Shown one piece after another: positions 23,988-32,576 of a stretch of DNA of 33,841 nucleotides (positions are counted from its first letter, which is position 1; each line of letters opens with the position of its first letter). The notes under the pieces are model-generated. The model worked only from the letters and a program-made list of their open reading frames with translations, was not told the origin of the DNA and did no database searches. Position numbers and translations under genes: made by a program. The stretch is taken from NCBI GenBank assembly GCA_035696165.1, contig DASRQX010000296.1:1-33841 (forward strand), in the 5' to 3' direction. Source of the DNA: Palsa-883 sp035696165 (GTDB lineage Bacteria > Pseudomonadota > Alphaproteobacteria > Acetobacterales > Acetobacteraceae).

Positions 23988-24073
23988 CCGTCATGCCGGC
24001 GCATGCCGGCATCCACGACTTGCCTTTGTCGCAGCAAAGAAAGTCGTGGATACCGGCCTTCGCCGGCATGACC
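23988..24073. repeat. Nested palindromic repeat, copy 5 (inverted orientation)
   Basis: GTCATGCCGGC (23990-24000) and GCCGGCATGAC (24062-24072) form the outer stem and CCACGACTT / AAGTCGTGG the inner one. The loop sequence is the reverse complement of that in copies 3 and 4, so this copy is inverted. It lies between the convergent AMDase-like and VOC genes and may terminate both. A partial CGGGAGCTTGACCCG precedes it. Confidence 0.78.
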
Positions 24074-24182
24074 GGCACACAGTACCGGCGGATCAATCCG
24101 CCCACCGGTTTCTATAACGCGGCGTCGGACCCATCGGCACAGGGACCGTCGCAGCGCCTCACCAACCGCGCGCACCACGCCG

Positions 24183-25115
24183 TCAGTACATCACAGCCCG
24201 CAGCGGCGCTACCTTCGAAGCCTCGCCTTGCGGAAAGGCCGAGACCTCCGGATCGGGCACCGAACCCCACATGCACACGGCGTAGCGCTCGAACGGGAAC
24301 TGGCGCGGCCGATACGTCGCCTCCTGTTCCGGCAGGATATGCTTCACACCACACGAGTACTCATAAATCATCCCGTCAGGCCCGCGGAAATACAGCATCA
24401 CCGCCGTGGACAGCGGATGCCGGCCGGGGCCAAGCAGGATTTTGACGCCCTTCTCGCGTAGGAAATACCACGCGCGCATGACGTCGTCCACGTCCTCGAC
24501 CTGGTGGTTGATGTGCTGTACGCCGCCATGCGACGACGGGAACAGCGCCAGCGAATGATGTGCGGTGTCGATGCGCAGCAGTGCCGCGTCACCGATCCAG
24601 TCGGACACTCGCGCGTTGCACAGCTTCGTCCAGAATTTCTCGTCGCGCGGCGCATCCGTCGTATACAGGCCGATATGGCTGAAATGCGTAATGCCGGCGT
24701 CGCGGCCGGGGAAATATCGCACGCCGGCGTGGTACGGCTTCGCAACGAACTCGATCCGGTTGCCGCTCGGATCGTGCGAGGCGATAAACGCCCTGACACG
24801 CCGCTGCTCACATTCTTCGCGCGTGCCGAAATGCACCGGATGGCCGGCGCGTTCCAGTTCCGCGCCCACTGCGTCGAGGTCCGAGGGGTCGTGCAGGTCG
24901 AAGCCGATAGCCTGGTCAGCCGGATTGCCCTCGAAATAGACCAGTGTATGGTCGCGCGTGTCACCGCGCACCGTGACCTTGTCGCTACGGAAATACGCCG
25001 CGTTGCAGTCGCGTGCCACGAGTTGCAGGCCGACGATGTCGGTTGTGAAGCGCACCGCGCTGTCAAGGTCGGGCGTGCCGACGCGGACGTAGCGGATGTC
25101 GTGCAGGTTGACCAT
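24183..25115 (-). CDS. Extradiol-dioxygenase-like VOC protein
   Basis: The 310-residue protein has two vicinal-oxygen-chelate domains (about 3-125 and 140-260), as in BphC-type ring-cleaving dioxygenases, which open catechols next to the hydroxyl groups using Fe(II) and O2. Expected metal ligands are His147 (THFSHIGLYT), His204 (QHINHQVED) and Glu252 (MIYEYSCG). HHSLALFP (186-193) matches the catalytic-His motif of BphC. The GRHxxxDH motif of BphC is only partly kept (GRHPLSTAV), so the second-shell histidine may be missing and the substrate may differ. GGAGG precedes the ATG at 25115. The neighbouring hydrolase and decarboxylase-like genes support a role in aromatic catabolism. Confidence 0.85.
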   Translation of the reverse strand: MVNLHDIRYVRVGTPDLDSAVRFTTDIVGLQLVARDCNAAYFRSDKVTVRGDTRDHTLVYFEGNPADQAIGFDLHDPSDLDAVGAELERAGHPVHFGTREECEQRRVRAFIASHDPSGNRIEFVAKPYHAGVRYFPGRDAGITHFSHIGLYTTDAPRDEKFWTKLCNARVSDWIGDAALLRIDTAHHSLALFPSSHGGVQHINHQVEDVDDVMRAWYFLREKGVKILLGPGRHPLSTAVMLYFRGPDGMIYEYSCGVKHILPEQEATYRPRQFPFERYAVCMWGSVPDPEVSAFPQGEASKVAPLRAVMY

Positions 25116-25290
25116 GGATGCAGCCCTCCGCGAAAAACGCGAAAATGCTAGCGCCGAACCACGCTTCTGGCGAGGGTCGCGGCCCAGCGCGTCGCAGGCC
25201 GCCGTCGATCAAGCCGCGAGGCAACATTGTCCGGCGGAAATGCGGCCCTGCGGAACTCACCCGCGCAGGCGTCGGCCAACTACCGGCCGG

Positions 25291-25542
25291 TCACACCGGC
25301 CAGCCTTCCGCCGCCAGTTCCTCGTCGGTCAACGGGGCGAAGACCGATGGATCGAACGCGAAATCACGCCATCCCGGCGGCGTACGAAGCAGGCCCGGTT
25401 GGCGGCCCGGCGTGGGCTCGATGCGGGTGAGTTGGGCGATCGGCTCGCCGTTGCGTGCGATGACGGCCTGCTCGCGTTCCTCGACCTCGGCGAACCGGGC
25501 GAAGAGGGTGGTTTTGGCTTCGTGGATGTTGACGATCTTCAT
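25291..25542 (-). CDS. Phd/YefM-type antitoxin without a visible toxin
   Basis: The 83-residue protein starts MKIVNIHEAKTTLFARFAEV and continues VIARNGEPIAQLTRIEP, the typical N-terminal DNA-binding domain of Phd/YefM (type II antitoxins). The C-terminal part (RTPPGWRDFAFDPSVF and PLTDEELAAEGWPV) resembles the toxin-binding tail found in partners of PIN-domain VapC toxins. I use the internal ATG at 25542, where the family signature begins. The 175 bases downstream hold no PIN-domain frame, and none lies upstream, so the toxin is missing. It may be a solitary regulator or an immunity relic. Confidence 0.85.
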   Translation of the reverse strand: MKIVNIHEAKTTLFARFAEVEEREQAVIARNGEPIAQLTRIEPTPGRQPGLLRTPPGWRDFAFDPSVFAPLTDEELAAEGWPV

Positions 25543-25629
25543 GGCCGCCTGTCTACTTTGGTCCGCCAACTTAACCGACAGAAAATCCGCTCGGCACCGC
25601 CGCCCGCCGCGCCTGCCGGCACCACTACA

Positions 25630-26658
25630 TCACCCGATCGAAGGTGCCGCTGGCATCGAGAAAAACGCCTGCGCCGTGTGCCAGAACGCCGCACGGTTGC
25701 GGCACGTCCCAAGCGCATGCGCTGCATTGGCGATAATGGCGAACTGCCGATCGCCATTGGGCAACTGGCGGAAGAAATCCCACAGATCCTCGTTTGTCGC
25801 GATACCGTCATATTCACCGCGCGCGATGCACACCGGCGCCGCGATCTTCGTCGGGTCAACCACCGGCAGATGCGCGGTCATGTCGAGATAGGTGCCGGTG
25901 GGCACGCTATCGCCATACGCCAACTCGGCGTTCGCCAGCGCCGGCGCCACCGCGGGATCGGTGGTGCCGGGCCTGTCGCGCGTGAAAATGCTCTCGATCA
26001 TTGCCCGGTCACGCGGACGGCGATTGTGCGACTGGTAGTACGCAAGCTGCTCGGCGCGCTTGCCGAGCGTCGGCGAACCCCTGCCGGTATAGGTCAGCGC
26101 GCTCAGCACCAACCGATCGATGTGCTGCGGCGCCGCCATCGCGAACGCGCCGGCCCGCAGCGCGCCGGACGATTCGCCCAAGAAATGACATCGCGTCTGG
26201 CCGGTCTCACGCGTGATCACCGCCATCGCCGCGGTCAGGTCCGCGACCCCGCTGGCGATGTCGGAATTACCGTCCGTGCGATCGGATTTGCCGTAGCCCT
26301 CGTGATCCATCGTCCATACGTCGTAACCCTGCCGGGCGAACACGTTCATCGTCGAGTATTCGCCGTGCCCCGGCACGCCCAGATCCCAACTCGCCAACGC
26401 CGCGATCGAGGAGCCGTGCACCAGGAACAGTACCGGCAGCGGCTTTGCCCCAGGCCGAGGCGCGCCGGCGCGCTTGCGATACATCGCCAGCTTGATCGTT
26501 GCGGATCCGCGGGTTTTCTCCGCCCAGTAGTCGTGGCGCCAGATCGCCGCTTCCTCGGCCACTGCCGGCGTGGCCGCCACACTGGCGAATGAAACCCCGA
26601 CACAAGCCAGCGCGGCTCGACGCGATACGGCGGCGGTTTGGTTATGCAACAGCGGCAT
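25630..26658 (-). CDS. Tat-exported alpha/beta hydrolase
   Basis: The 342-residue protein starts with a twin-arginine signal (VSRRAALACVGVSFASVAAT, Arg13-Arg14; cleavage near AVA34). The rest is an alpha/beta hydrolase: oxyanion region VLFLVHGSS, nucleophile elbow GESSG with Ser163, acid Asp284 (GEYDG) and His314 (ANAAH). Substrate is unknown; esterases, lactonases and carbon-carbon hydrolases all share this fold. Export by the Tat path implies it folds before transport and acts in the periplasm, which fits substrate pre-processing beside a solute-binding protein. AGGGAG precedes the ATG at 26658; a longer frame extends far upstream but is antisense to the solute-binding gene. Confidence 0.88.
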   Translation of the reverse strand: MPLLHNQTAAVSRRAALACVGVSFASVAATPAVAEEAAIWRHDYWAEKTRGSATIKLAMYRKRAGAPRPGAKPLPVLFLVHGSSIAALASWDLGVPGHGEYSTMNVFARQGYDVWTMDHEGYGKSDRTDGNSDIASGVADLTAAMAVITRETGQTRCHFLGESSGALRAGAFAMAAPQHIDRLVLSALTYTGRGSPTLGKRAEQLAYYQSHNRRPRDRAMIESIFTRDRPGTTDPAVAPALANAELAYGDSVPTGTYLDMTAHLPVVDPTKIAAPVCIARGEYDGIATNEDLWDFFRQLPNGDRQFAIIANAAHALGTCRNRAAFWHTAQAFFSMPAAPSIG

Positions 26659-26771
26659 GTGGCGTCTCCCTTTGGATTCCACGTTGTTCGGCCTGGGCGT
26701 TCGTTGGTCCGTATCCGTCACGAATCGGCGGGCTCGGCGGGCAGGAAACGTGAGCTGGGTCACGCATGAAA

Positions 26772-26785
26772 TACCCGATCGGGTA
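26772..26785. promoter_or_regulatory. Perfect 14-bp palindrome between divergent genes
   Basis: TACCCGATCGGGTA is a perfect palindrome in the 261-bp gap between the divergent hydrolase and solute-binding genes. Its position suggests a regulator binding site that could control both. No regulator gene lies beside it. Confidence 0.4.
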
Positions 26786-26919
26786 GCCATTCCAACGACA
26801 TATGCACAGCCCATGGTCGGTCGCAACGTCAGATACCACCGAGATCCGGGTTGCCGGCTTGCGTGCCGGTGCGACGTTCCGCCTGATAGCGGCACCGCAT
26901 CCGCACCGAAGGACCCGAC

Positions 26920-28422
26920 ATGCGCATCCTGCCATTGCTCGCCGGCCTGCTCGCCCTGACCGCCATGGCCACGCCCGTCGGAGCGCAACTCCGCATCGGC
27001 ATCCAGGACGATCCGGACATCCTGGACCCAACCTTCTCGCGCACCTATGCCGGCACCGTCGTGATGACGGCGCTGTGCGATAAACTGTTCGATTTCGATG
27101 CGAACCTGAACATCGTCCCGGTGCTGGCGACCTCGTATGAATGGGCCGACACAAAGACGCTGCTGATCCATCTGCGCCCGGGCGTAACGTTCCAGGACAA
27201 CGAGAAGTTCGATGCCGCGGCAGTTGTCTACACGCTGCAACGCCACCTGACCGAAACCGGCAGCTTCCGGCGCAGCGAGATCAGCGCGATGGACCACGCC
27301 GAACCTGTCGACGACCTGACCGTGCGCGTGGTGATGAAGCAGCCGTTCTCGCCCTTCGTCGCCATCTTGACCGACCGCGCCGGCATGATGCTGCCGCCGC
27401 GCGCCACGCGGGACGGCGGCAAGGATTTCGGCCTGCACCCAGTCTGCGCCGGCCCGTTCCGCTTCGTCGATCGCGTGGCGCAGGACCACATCACGCTCGA
27501 GCGGTTTGCTGGCTATTGGAACGCGGCGCGCATCCACTACGACCGGGTGATCTACCGGATCATTCCCGACAGCAGCGTCCGCCTGGCGAATCTGCAGGCT
27601 GGGGCGCTGGATGTCGCCAACATCGCACCGCTCGACGCCGACAGCGTGAAGCGCGACACCCGTCTGAACCTGATAGCGGTGCAAAGCCTGGGCTACGGCG
27701 CGCTGACCATCAATACCGGCGCCTTCCCAAAAGCCGAGACCGCGCTTGGCCGCGATCCGCGCGTGCGCCATGCGTTCGAGCTGTCGATCGATCGCGCCGC
27801 GCTGAGCCAGGTGGTGTTCGCCGGGATGTACACGCCGAACGCGCAGGCGACCTCGGCGCTGAGCCCGCTCTACGACCCCTCGATCAAACCGCCCGGACGC
27901 GACGTGGCAAAAGCGCGGGCGCTGCTGAAGGAAGCCGGGGTCGCCACGCCGCTCGTTGTGCCGCTGACGATCACCAACACGCCCCAGGGCGTGCAGGCCG
28001 CCGAGGTGATCCAGTCGATGGCAGCCGAGGCCGGATTCGCCGTCCAGGTCAACGCGATGGAATTCGGCGCCGGCCTTGCCGCAGTGCGTCGCGGCGACTT
28101 CGCGATGACGCTGGGCGGCTGGTCGGGATTGCTCGACACCGACAGCAACGCCTGGAGCTTCCTGCACAGCGACGGCGCGCTGAACATGGCGCGCTACGGC
28201 AATGCCACGGTGGATGCCAAGCTGGATGCCGCGCGCGCAACGAGCGGCCTCGCGACCAGGCGCGAGCTGTACGCGGCGGTGTGGCGGCAGGTGAACCAGG
28301 ACCTGCCGCTGATCTATCTGTGGACGCCGCGGAACATCGCCGGCGTCAGCAACAAGGTTGCCGGGTTTACGCTGCTGGCGGACGGCCTGTATCGGCTGCA
28401 GGACGTCCGCCCGACTCCGTAA
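26920..28422 (+). CDS. ABC transporter solute-binding protein, family 5 (peptide/nickel type)
   Basis: The 500-residue periplasmic protein has a Sec signal peptide (MRILPLLAGLLALTAMATPV, cleavage near GAQ) followed by the family 5 solute-binding fold: PDILDPTFSRTYAG, YDKLF-like LCDKLFDFD, LRPGVTFQDNEKFDA, and the C-terminal LPLIYLWTPRNIAG. Such proteins deliver peptides, nickel, opines, glutathione or other compounds to a DppBCDF-type transporter. None of the permease or ATPase genes is present here, so it is an orphan binding protein or serves a distant transporter. AAGGA precedes the ATG. Confidence 0.92.
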   Translation: MRILPLLAGLLALTAMATPVGAQLRIGIQDDPDILDPTFSRTYAGTVVMTALCDKLFDFDANLNIVPVLATSYEWADTKTLLIHLRPGVTFQDNEKFDAAAVVYTLQRHLTETGSFRRSEISAMDHAEPVDDLTVRVVMKQPFSPFVAILTDRAGMMLPPRATRDGGKDFGLHPVCAGPFRFVDRVAQDHITLERFAGYWNAARIHYDRVIYRIIPDSSVRLANLQAGALDVANIAPLDADSVKRDTRLNLIAVQSLGYGALTINTGAFPKAETALGRDPRVRHAFELSIDRAALSQVVFAGMYTPNAQATSALSPLYDPSIKPPGRDVAKARALLKEAGVATPLVVPLTITNTPQGVQAAEVIQSMAAEAGFAVQVNAMEFGAGLAAVRRGDFAMTLGGWSGLLDTDSNAWSFLHSDGALNMARYGNATVDAKLDAARATSGLATRRELYAAVWRQVNQDLPLIYLWTPRNIAGVSNKVAGFTLLADGLYRLQDVRPTP

Positions 28423-28454
28423 CTATCCTATGCCGTAACCATCTTGCACCGCTG

Positions 28455-29030
28455 CTATCGCGCCTCGGTCCAGCTTTCGGAGAACGCCAGCGCACAGGTG
28501 CTGAACGGACGCCCTTCCCGCTGCGTGGCGAACGGGCGGCCCGTGGCCTGGACGCCATTGCGGGTCAGCCGCGCGCCGAGCGCGGGAATTAGAATCGTGC
28601 AAACGCCATAGGGACGGCCGGGCGTCGCATTTGGCTGGGTGTGGATCAGCAACGGCTCGCCGATGTCGTACCAGGTGAGCTCGATCTCCTCGTCATGCGT
28701 CACCAGGCTTTCGGTCCAGAAATCCCGCACGTCGCCGGAGCGGCTGAACTCCGCGTCGATCACCGGGATGCTCTGATCCGCGGTGTCTGGATTGAGCATG
28801 CCCTGGACGGTGGCTTGCAGCCAACGCGCCATCGCGATGTTGTCCGAGTAGATGCGCCACTGATCCTGGGTGAGCTCGCTTTTCATATACAGCACATGGC
28901 CGGGGCCGGCGGGGCCGAGAACGATGCGCCAGAAGCTGGCGTTGGTGGTCGCTGTGCCGCCATCGGTTTCGCTCAGGCGGATAAACGGGTTTTCCCCGGT
29001 CAGGACGACGTGGTTGGGGTCAGCGGACAT
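28455..29030 (-). CDS. Conserved-looking protein of unknown function
   Basis: The 191-residue soluble protein starts MSADPNHVVLTGENPFIRLS after GGAGG at a spacing of 8. It has no signal peptide or membrane segment. Notable stretches are FWRIVLGPAGPGHVLYMKSE, WRIYSDNIAMARWLQATVQG, and a C-terminal beta-rich part. I do not recognise a domain. It ends 32 bases from the stop of the solute-binding gene, with which it converges. The location suggests it belongs to the catabolic island. Confidence 0.75.
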   Translation of the reverse strand: MSADPNHVVLTGENPFIRLSETDGGTATTNASFWRIVLGPAGPGHVLYMKSELTQDQWRIYSDNIAMARWLQATVQGMLNPDTADQSIPVIDAEFSRSGDVRDFWTESLVTHDEEIELTWYDIGEPLLIHTQPNATPGRPYGVCTILIPALGARLTRNGVQATGRPFATQREGRPFSTCALAFSESWTEAR

Positions 29031-29161
29031 GTTGCGTGCCTCCCTGGCGTTCAGCTTGGGCTGGTATTTTAGGGCATGCCGGGCGAGGCGGCTATGGCAG
29101 GTCGGTGAAGCTCACGCCGCTGACCGGGCGGCTGTCGCCGGGAACGATACAAGGATGACCC

Positions 29162-30508
29162 CTAACCGGCCGGCGGCACCTTCGCCTCCGCCAGCGCGGC
29201 CGCCTGGCGCTCCGCCAGCACCGTCGCGTCGAAATCCGCAATCAGACCGTGGAACAGCCGGCTCCAGTTCAGCTCGGCCTTCAGCCGCAGGAACACCCCA
29301 CCCAGCCCGATCGCGGAGCGGTCCATCAACACGAACTCCCGCGGCGGCTTCACCCCGCCGGTACGCTTCAGCCCCGCATGCACCTGTGCTGCCACGACGC
29401 GGCCAAACATCGGATCGTCGGTTTCCTGGATCCGCCGCACCCGATCTTCGCACAGCGGCTCATATAGGAACCGAGCCCACAGGTTCAGCGCCGCCATCTT
29501 CTCCTTCGACAGGTCGGTAAATCCCCATGTCGTATAGGCGTGGTGCGCCTTGGCTTCATCGTCGTCGCGCACAGCCTCGAACAGGTCGATCACGCCCCGC
29601 ACGAACTTTGCCTCGAACACGCGGATCGCGCCGAAATCCAGCAGGTTGACGCTGGCATCCGGCCGCACCTGGTAGTTGCCCAGATGCGGATCGCCATGGA
29701 TCACGCCGTAGCGATAAAACGGCACGTACCACGCGTGGAACAATGCCTCGGCGATACGGTTGCGTTCCTCCTGCGGCGGGTCCTCGGCCAGCCGATGCAT
29801 CAGCGGCCGCCCATCCAGCCAGGTCATCGTCAGCAGCCGCCGCGTGCACAGCCCTTCCACCGGGGTCGGCACATGCACGTTGGGCTGCTTCGCCAGCATC
29901 AACCGATACAACCGCATCTGTGCCGCCTCACGCTCGTAATCCAGCTCCTCGCGCAGGCGCTCGGTCAGTTCCTTGTAGATCTCCTCGTGCTGGATGGCAT
30001 TGTCCATGCGGTGATAGATCGCCATCGCCAGACGAAGCTGGCGCAGGTCGGCTTCCACCGTGCTCGGCATATCCGGATATTGCAGCTTGCACGCGACAAG
30101 CGATCCATCGTGCAACGTCGCGCGATGCACCTGCCCCAGGCTCGCCGCCGCCGCCGCCTCATGGCTGAAGCTGGCAAATCGGCTTTCCCACGCCGGCCCC
30201 AACTCGCTCGCCATGCGTCGGCGCACGAACGCCCAGCCCATCGCCGGCGCGTTCGCCTGAAGCTGCGACAGCTCGTCGGCATACTCCGCCGGCAGCGCGT
30301 CCGGCACGGAGGACAGGAATTGTGCGACTTTCATCAGCGGGCCTTTCAGCCCGCCCAGGACCGCCCGCAAATCCTCCGCGTGCGCCGCGCGATCGGTCTT
30401 GATGCCGAACACGCGCGCTCCGGCAAAGCGTGCGGCGATGCCCCCCACGGCGCCGGAGGTCCGCGCCATCCGCCGCAGTTCGCCGAAGAGTGTCGATTCG
30501 TCAGACAT
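29162..30508 (-). CDS. ABC1/UbiB family protein kinase-like ATPase
   Basis: The 448-residue protein belongs to the ABC1/AarF/UbiB (COQ8-like) family, atypical kinases linked to ubiquinone biosynthesis and lipid handling. Motifs: KVAQ at 60-63 (family KxGQ, here with Ala for Gly), the alanine-rich loop AAAAASLGQVHRA (about 118-130), the ATP-binding lysine 141 (CKLQYP), HGDPHLGN (271-278) and DFG (291-293). The protein is cytoplasmic without the C-terminal membrane helices of E. coli UbiB. It lies 80 bases downstream of pepF on the same strand. It is a UbiB-like paralogue; I would not call it ubiB. Confidence 0.88.
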   Translation of the reverse strand: MSDESTLFGELRRMARTSGAVGGIAARFAGARVFGIKTDRAAHAEDLRAVLGGLKGPLMKVAQFLSSVPDALPAEYADELSQLQANAPAMGWAFVRRRMASELGPAWESRFASFSHEAAAAASLGQVHRATLHDGSLVACKLQYPDMPSTVEADLRQLRLAMAIYHRMDNAIQHEEIYKELTERLREELDYEREAAQMRLYRLMLAKQPNVHVPTPVEGLCTRRLLTMTWLDGRPLMHRLAEDPPQEERNRIAEALFHAWYVPFYRYGVIHGDPHLGNYQVRPDASVNLLDFGAIRVFEAKFVRGVIDLFEAVRDDDEAKAHHAYTTWGFTDLSKEKMAALNLWARFLYEPLCEDRVRRIQETDDPMFGRVVAAQVHAGLKRTGGVKPPREFVLMDRSAIGLGGVFLRLKAELNWSRLFHGLIADFDATVLAERQAAALAEAKVPPAG

Positions 30509-30588
30509 GACGCATCATTTCGGCGCCGCTTCGCGATTCAGGCGCGCCGATGGAGAACGGACCAGGCAACGCCGCTGCGTGGCCGCTC

Positions 30589-32451
30589 TCACCCCTCGGC
30601 CTCCAGCTCATCGATAAACCCAGCGATCACATCCAACCCTTTCCGCCAGAACGCCGGATCCGACGCGTCCAACCCAAATGGCGCCAGCAATTCCTTGTGC
30701 CGTTTCGTCCCCCCCGCCCGCAGCATGTCCAAATACTTCGCCTGGAACCCCGGATGCCCCGACTGGAACACCGAATACAGCGCGTTCACCAGGCAATCAC
30801 CAAACGCATAGGCATACACATAGAACGGCGAATGGATGAAATGCGGAATATAGGCCCAAAATACATCGTATTCCGGCGTGAACTCGAACACCGGCCCCAA
30901 ACTCTCGGTCTGTATCCCACGCCAGATCGCGCCAATGCGGTCGGCCATGATCTCGCCCGACCGCCGCTCGTCGTGCAGCCGCGTCTCGAACAGATAGAAC
31001 GCGGTCTGCCGCACCACGGTGTTCAGCATGTCCTCGACCTTGGCCGCGAGCATGATCCGCCGCCGCCGCTTGTCGGTCTCGGCGTCCAGCATGGCGCGGA
31101 AGGTCAGCATCTCGCCGAACACGCTGGCGGTCTCGGCCAGCGTCAGCGGCGTGCCCGACATGAGATAGCCCTGTGCGCCCGCCAGTATCTGATGCACGCC
31201 ATGGCCCAGCTCGTGCGCCAGGGTCATCACGTCGCGTGCCCGGCCGTGATAGTTCAGCAGCAGATAGGGATGCGCGCTCGGCACCGTTGGATGCGCGAAG
31301 GCGCCCCCCGATTTGCCGGGCGCCAGCTTCGCGTCGATCCAGGGCGCCTCGAAGAAGCGCTTGCCGATTGCCGCCAGCTCCGGGCTGAACGCCCCATACG
31401 CGCCCAGCACCCGCGTCCGCGCGGCATCCCATGGGATAAGCTGGTCGTCGTCCTCCGGCAGCGGCGCGTTGCGGTCCCAGTGCTGCAGCTTCTCCAGTCC
31501 CAGCCACTTTGCCTTCATCGCGTAGTAGCGATGCGACAGCCTGGGAAAGTCGGTCGTGACGGCGGAGACCAGCGCGTCCACCACCTCGTCTTCCACCATG
31601 TTGGCGCGATTGCGGTAGCTGCCGGGCCGTGGATAGTGCCGCCAGGTGTCGGTGATCTCCTTGTCCTTGGCCAACGTGTTGGTGATCAGCGCGAATAGTT
31701 TCACCTGGGCGCCGAACGCCGCGCCGATCGCCTTGCCGGCCGCCTCGCGCACCGCCCGATCGCGGTCCGACAGCTTGTTGAGCGCGGCGCTGACCGTCAG
31801 CGGTGCTTCGCCCCCTGGCCCGCCGACCGGCTCGCCTAAGGGAACCGGCGCGCCCAAGGGAATACGCATCCCGGCGATCGTCTCGTCGAACAGCCGGCTC
31901 CACGCCGAGTGCCCGGTCACCTCCTTCTCGTGCAGCAGTTTTTCCACCTCATCGGAGAGCTGGTGCGGGCGGAACACTCGCAAATCGCGCAACCAGGGCC
32001 GCCAGCGTGCCAGCGCCGGATCGGCGAGCTTGGCCTCCAGCGCCGCTTCGTCCAGCCGGTTCAGCTCCAGGGTGAAGAACAGCAGGCGACTGCTGATGGT
32101 GGTCACCCGCTCGGTGACGGTCTGGTAGAATTTTCCCACCGTCGCGTCGGTAGAATCGCCGGCGAACAGCAACTGGGCGTAGGAGGCCAGCCGGCCAAGG
32201 ATCTCATCGATCCGTTCGTATTCGCCAATCGCGGCGGCCAGCGCGGCGCCCGGCAGATCGGCCAGCTTGCCGCCATGCATGGTCTCGAACGCCGTCGCGG
32301 CTGCCTCGGCGGCGGCGAAATCGATGCGCACCGCGTCGCTGTCCGGCCCCCGATACAGGTCCGACAGGTCCCAGGCGGGCAAGCCATCGTCCGGCACCGG
32401 GGCGGTGGCGGCGCTGGCGGAGAAAACGCGGGAAATGGTCTGCCGCATCAC
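30589..32451 (-). CDS. pepF: Oligoendopeptidase F-type M3 metallopeptidase
   Basis: The 620-residue protein is an M3-family zinc endopeptidase that degrades cytoplasmic oligopeptides. The zinc site is HELGH (His413, Glu414, His417) with Glu440 of LTLAETAS as third ligand. Other family stretches are PAWDLSDLYRG near the start, HPYLLLNYHGRARDVMTLAH, and SPFYVYAYAFGDCLVNALY. Length matches PepF (about 600). GGAGG lies 9 bases before the GTG at 32451 and 12 before an ATG one codon later, so either may be used. It is divergent from the acyl-CoA synthetase gene. Confidence 0.93.
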   Translation of the reverse strand: MMRQTISRVFSASAATAPVPDDGLPAWDLSDLYRGPDSDAVRIDFAAAEAAATAFETMHGGKLADLPGAALAAAIGEYERIDEILGRLASYAQLLFAGDSTDATVGKFYQTVTERVTTISSRLLFFTLELNRLDEAALEAKLADPALARWRPWLRDLRVFRPHQLSDEVEKLLHEKEVTGHSAWSRLFDETIAGMRIPLGAPVPLGEPVGGPGGEAPLTVSAALNKLSDRDRAVREAAGKAIGAAFGAQVKLFALITNTLAKDKEITDTWRHYPRPGSYRNRANMVEDEVVDALVSAVTTDFPRLSHRYYAMKAKWLGLEKLQHWDRNAPLPEDDDQLIPWDAARTRVLGAYGAFSPELAAIGKRFFEAPWIDAKLAPGKSGGAFAHPTVPSAHPYLLLNYHGRARDVMTLAHELGHGVHQILAGAQGYLMSGTPLTLAETASVFGEMLTFRAMLDAETDKRRRRIMLAAKVEDMLNTVVRQTAFYLFETRLHDERRSGEIMADRIGAIWRGIQTESLGPVFEFTPEYDVFWAYIPHFIHSPFYVYAYAFGDCLVNALYSVFQSGHPGFQAKYLDMLRAGGTKRHKELLAPFGLDASDPAFWRKGLDVIAGFIDELEAEG

Positions 32452-32576
32452 GTGGCTGGTCCTCCGGCTAACTGGGGGGTAGGCCCGGCGGACTGCCCCG
32501 GGCCGCTACACTGGTCGCGCTGCATGTAAGCATGTAGGGACGCTTGGCAAAGAGCAGCCTTCCGCGCCGAGGCAAC

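Noticed and set aside
25116..25290. PIN-domain toxin partner for the Phd-type antitoxin
   Set aside because: No frame with the acidic PIN motifs or a start at the expected position was found.
26659..28167. 500-codon N-terminal extension of the Tat hydrolase frame
   Set aside because: It is antisense to the solute-binding gene; the twin-arginine signal and AGGGAG site place the true start at 26658.
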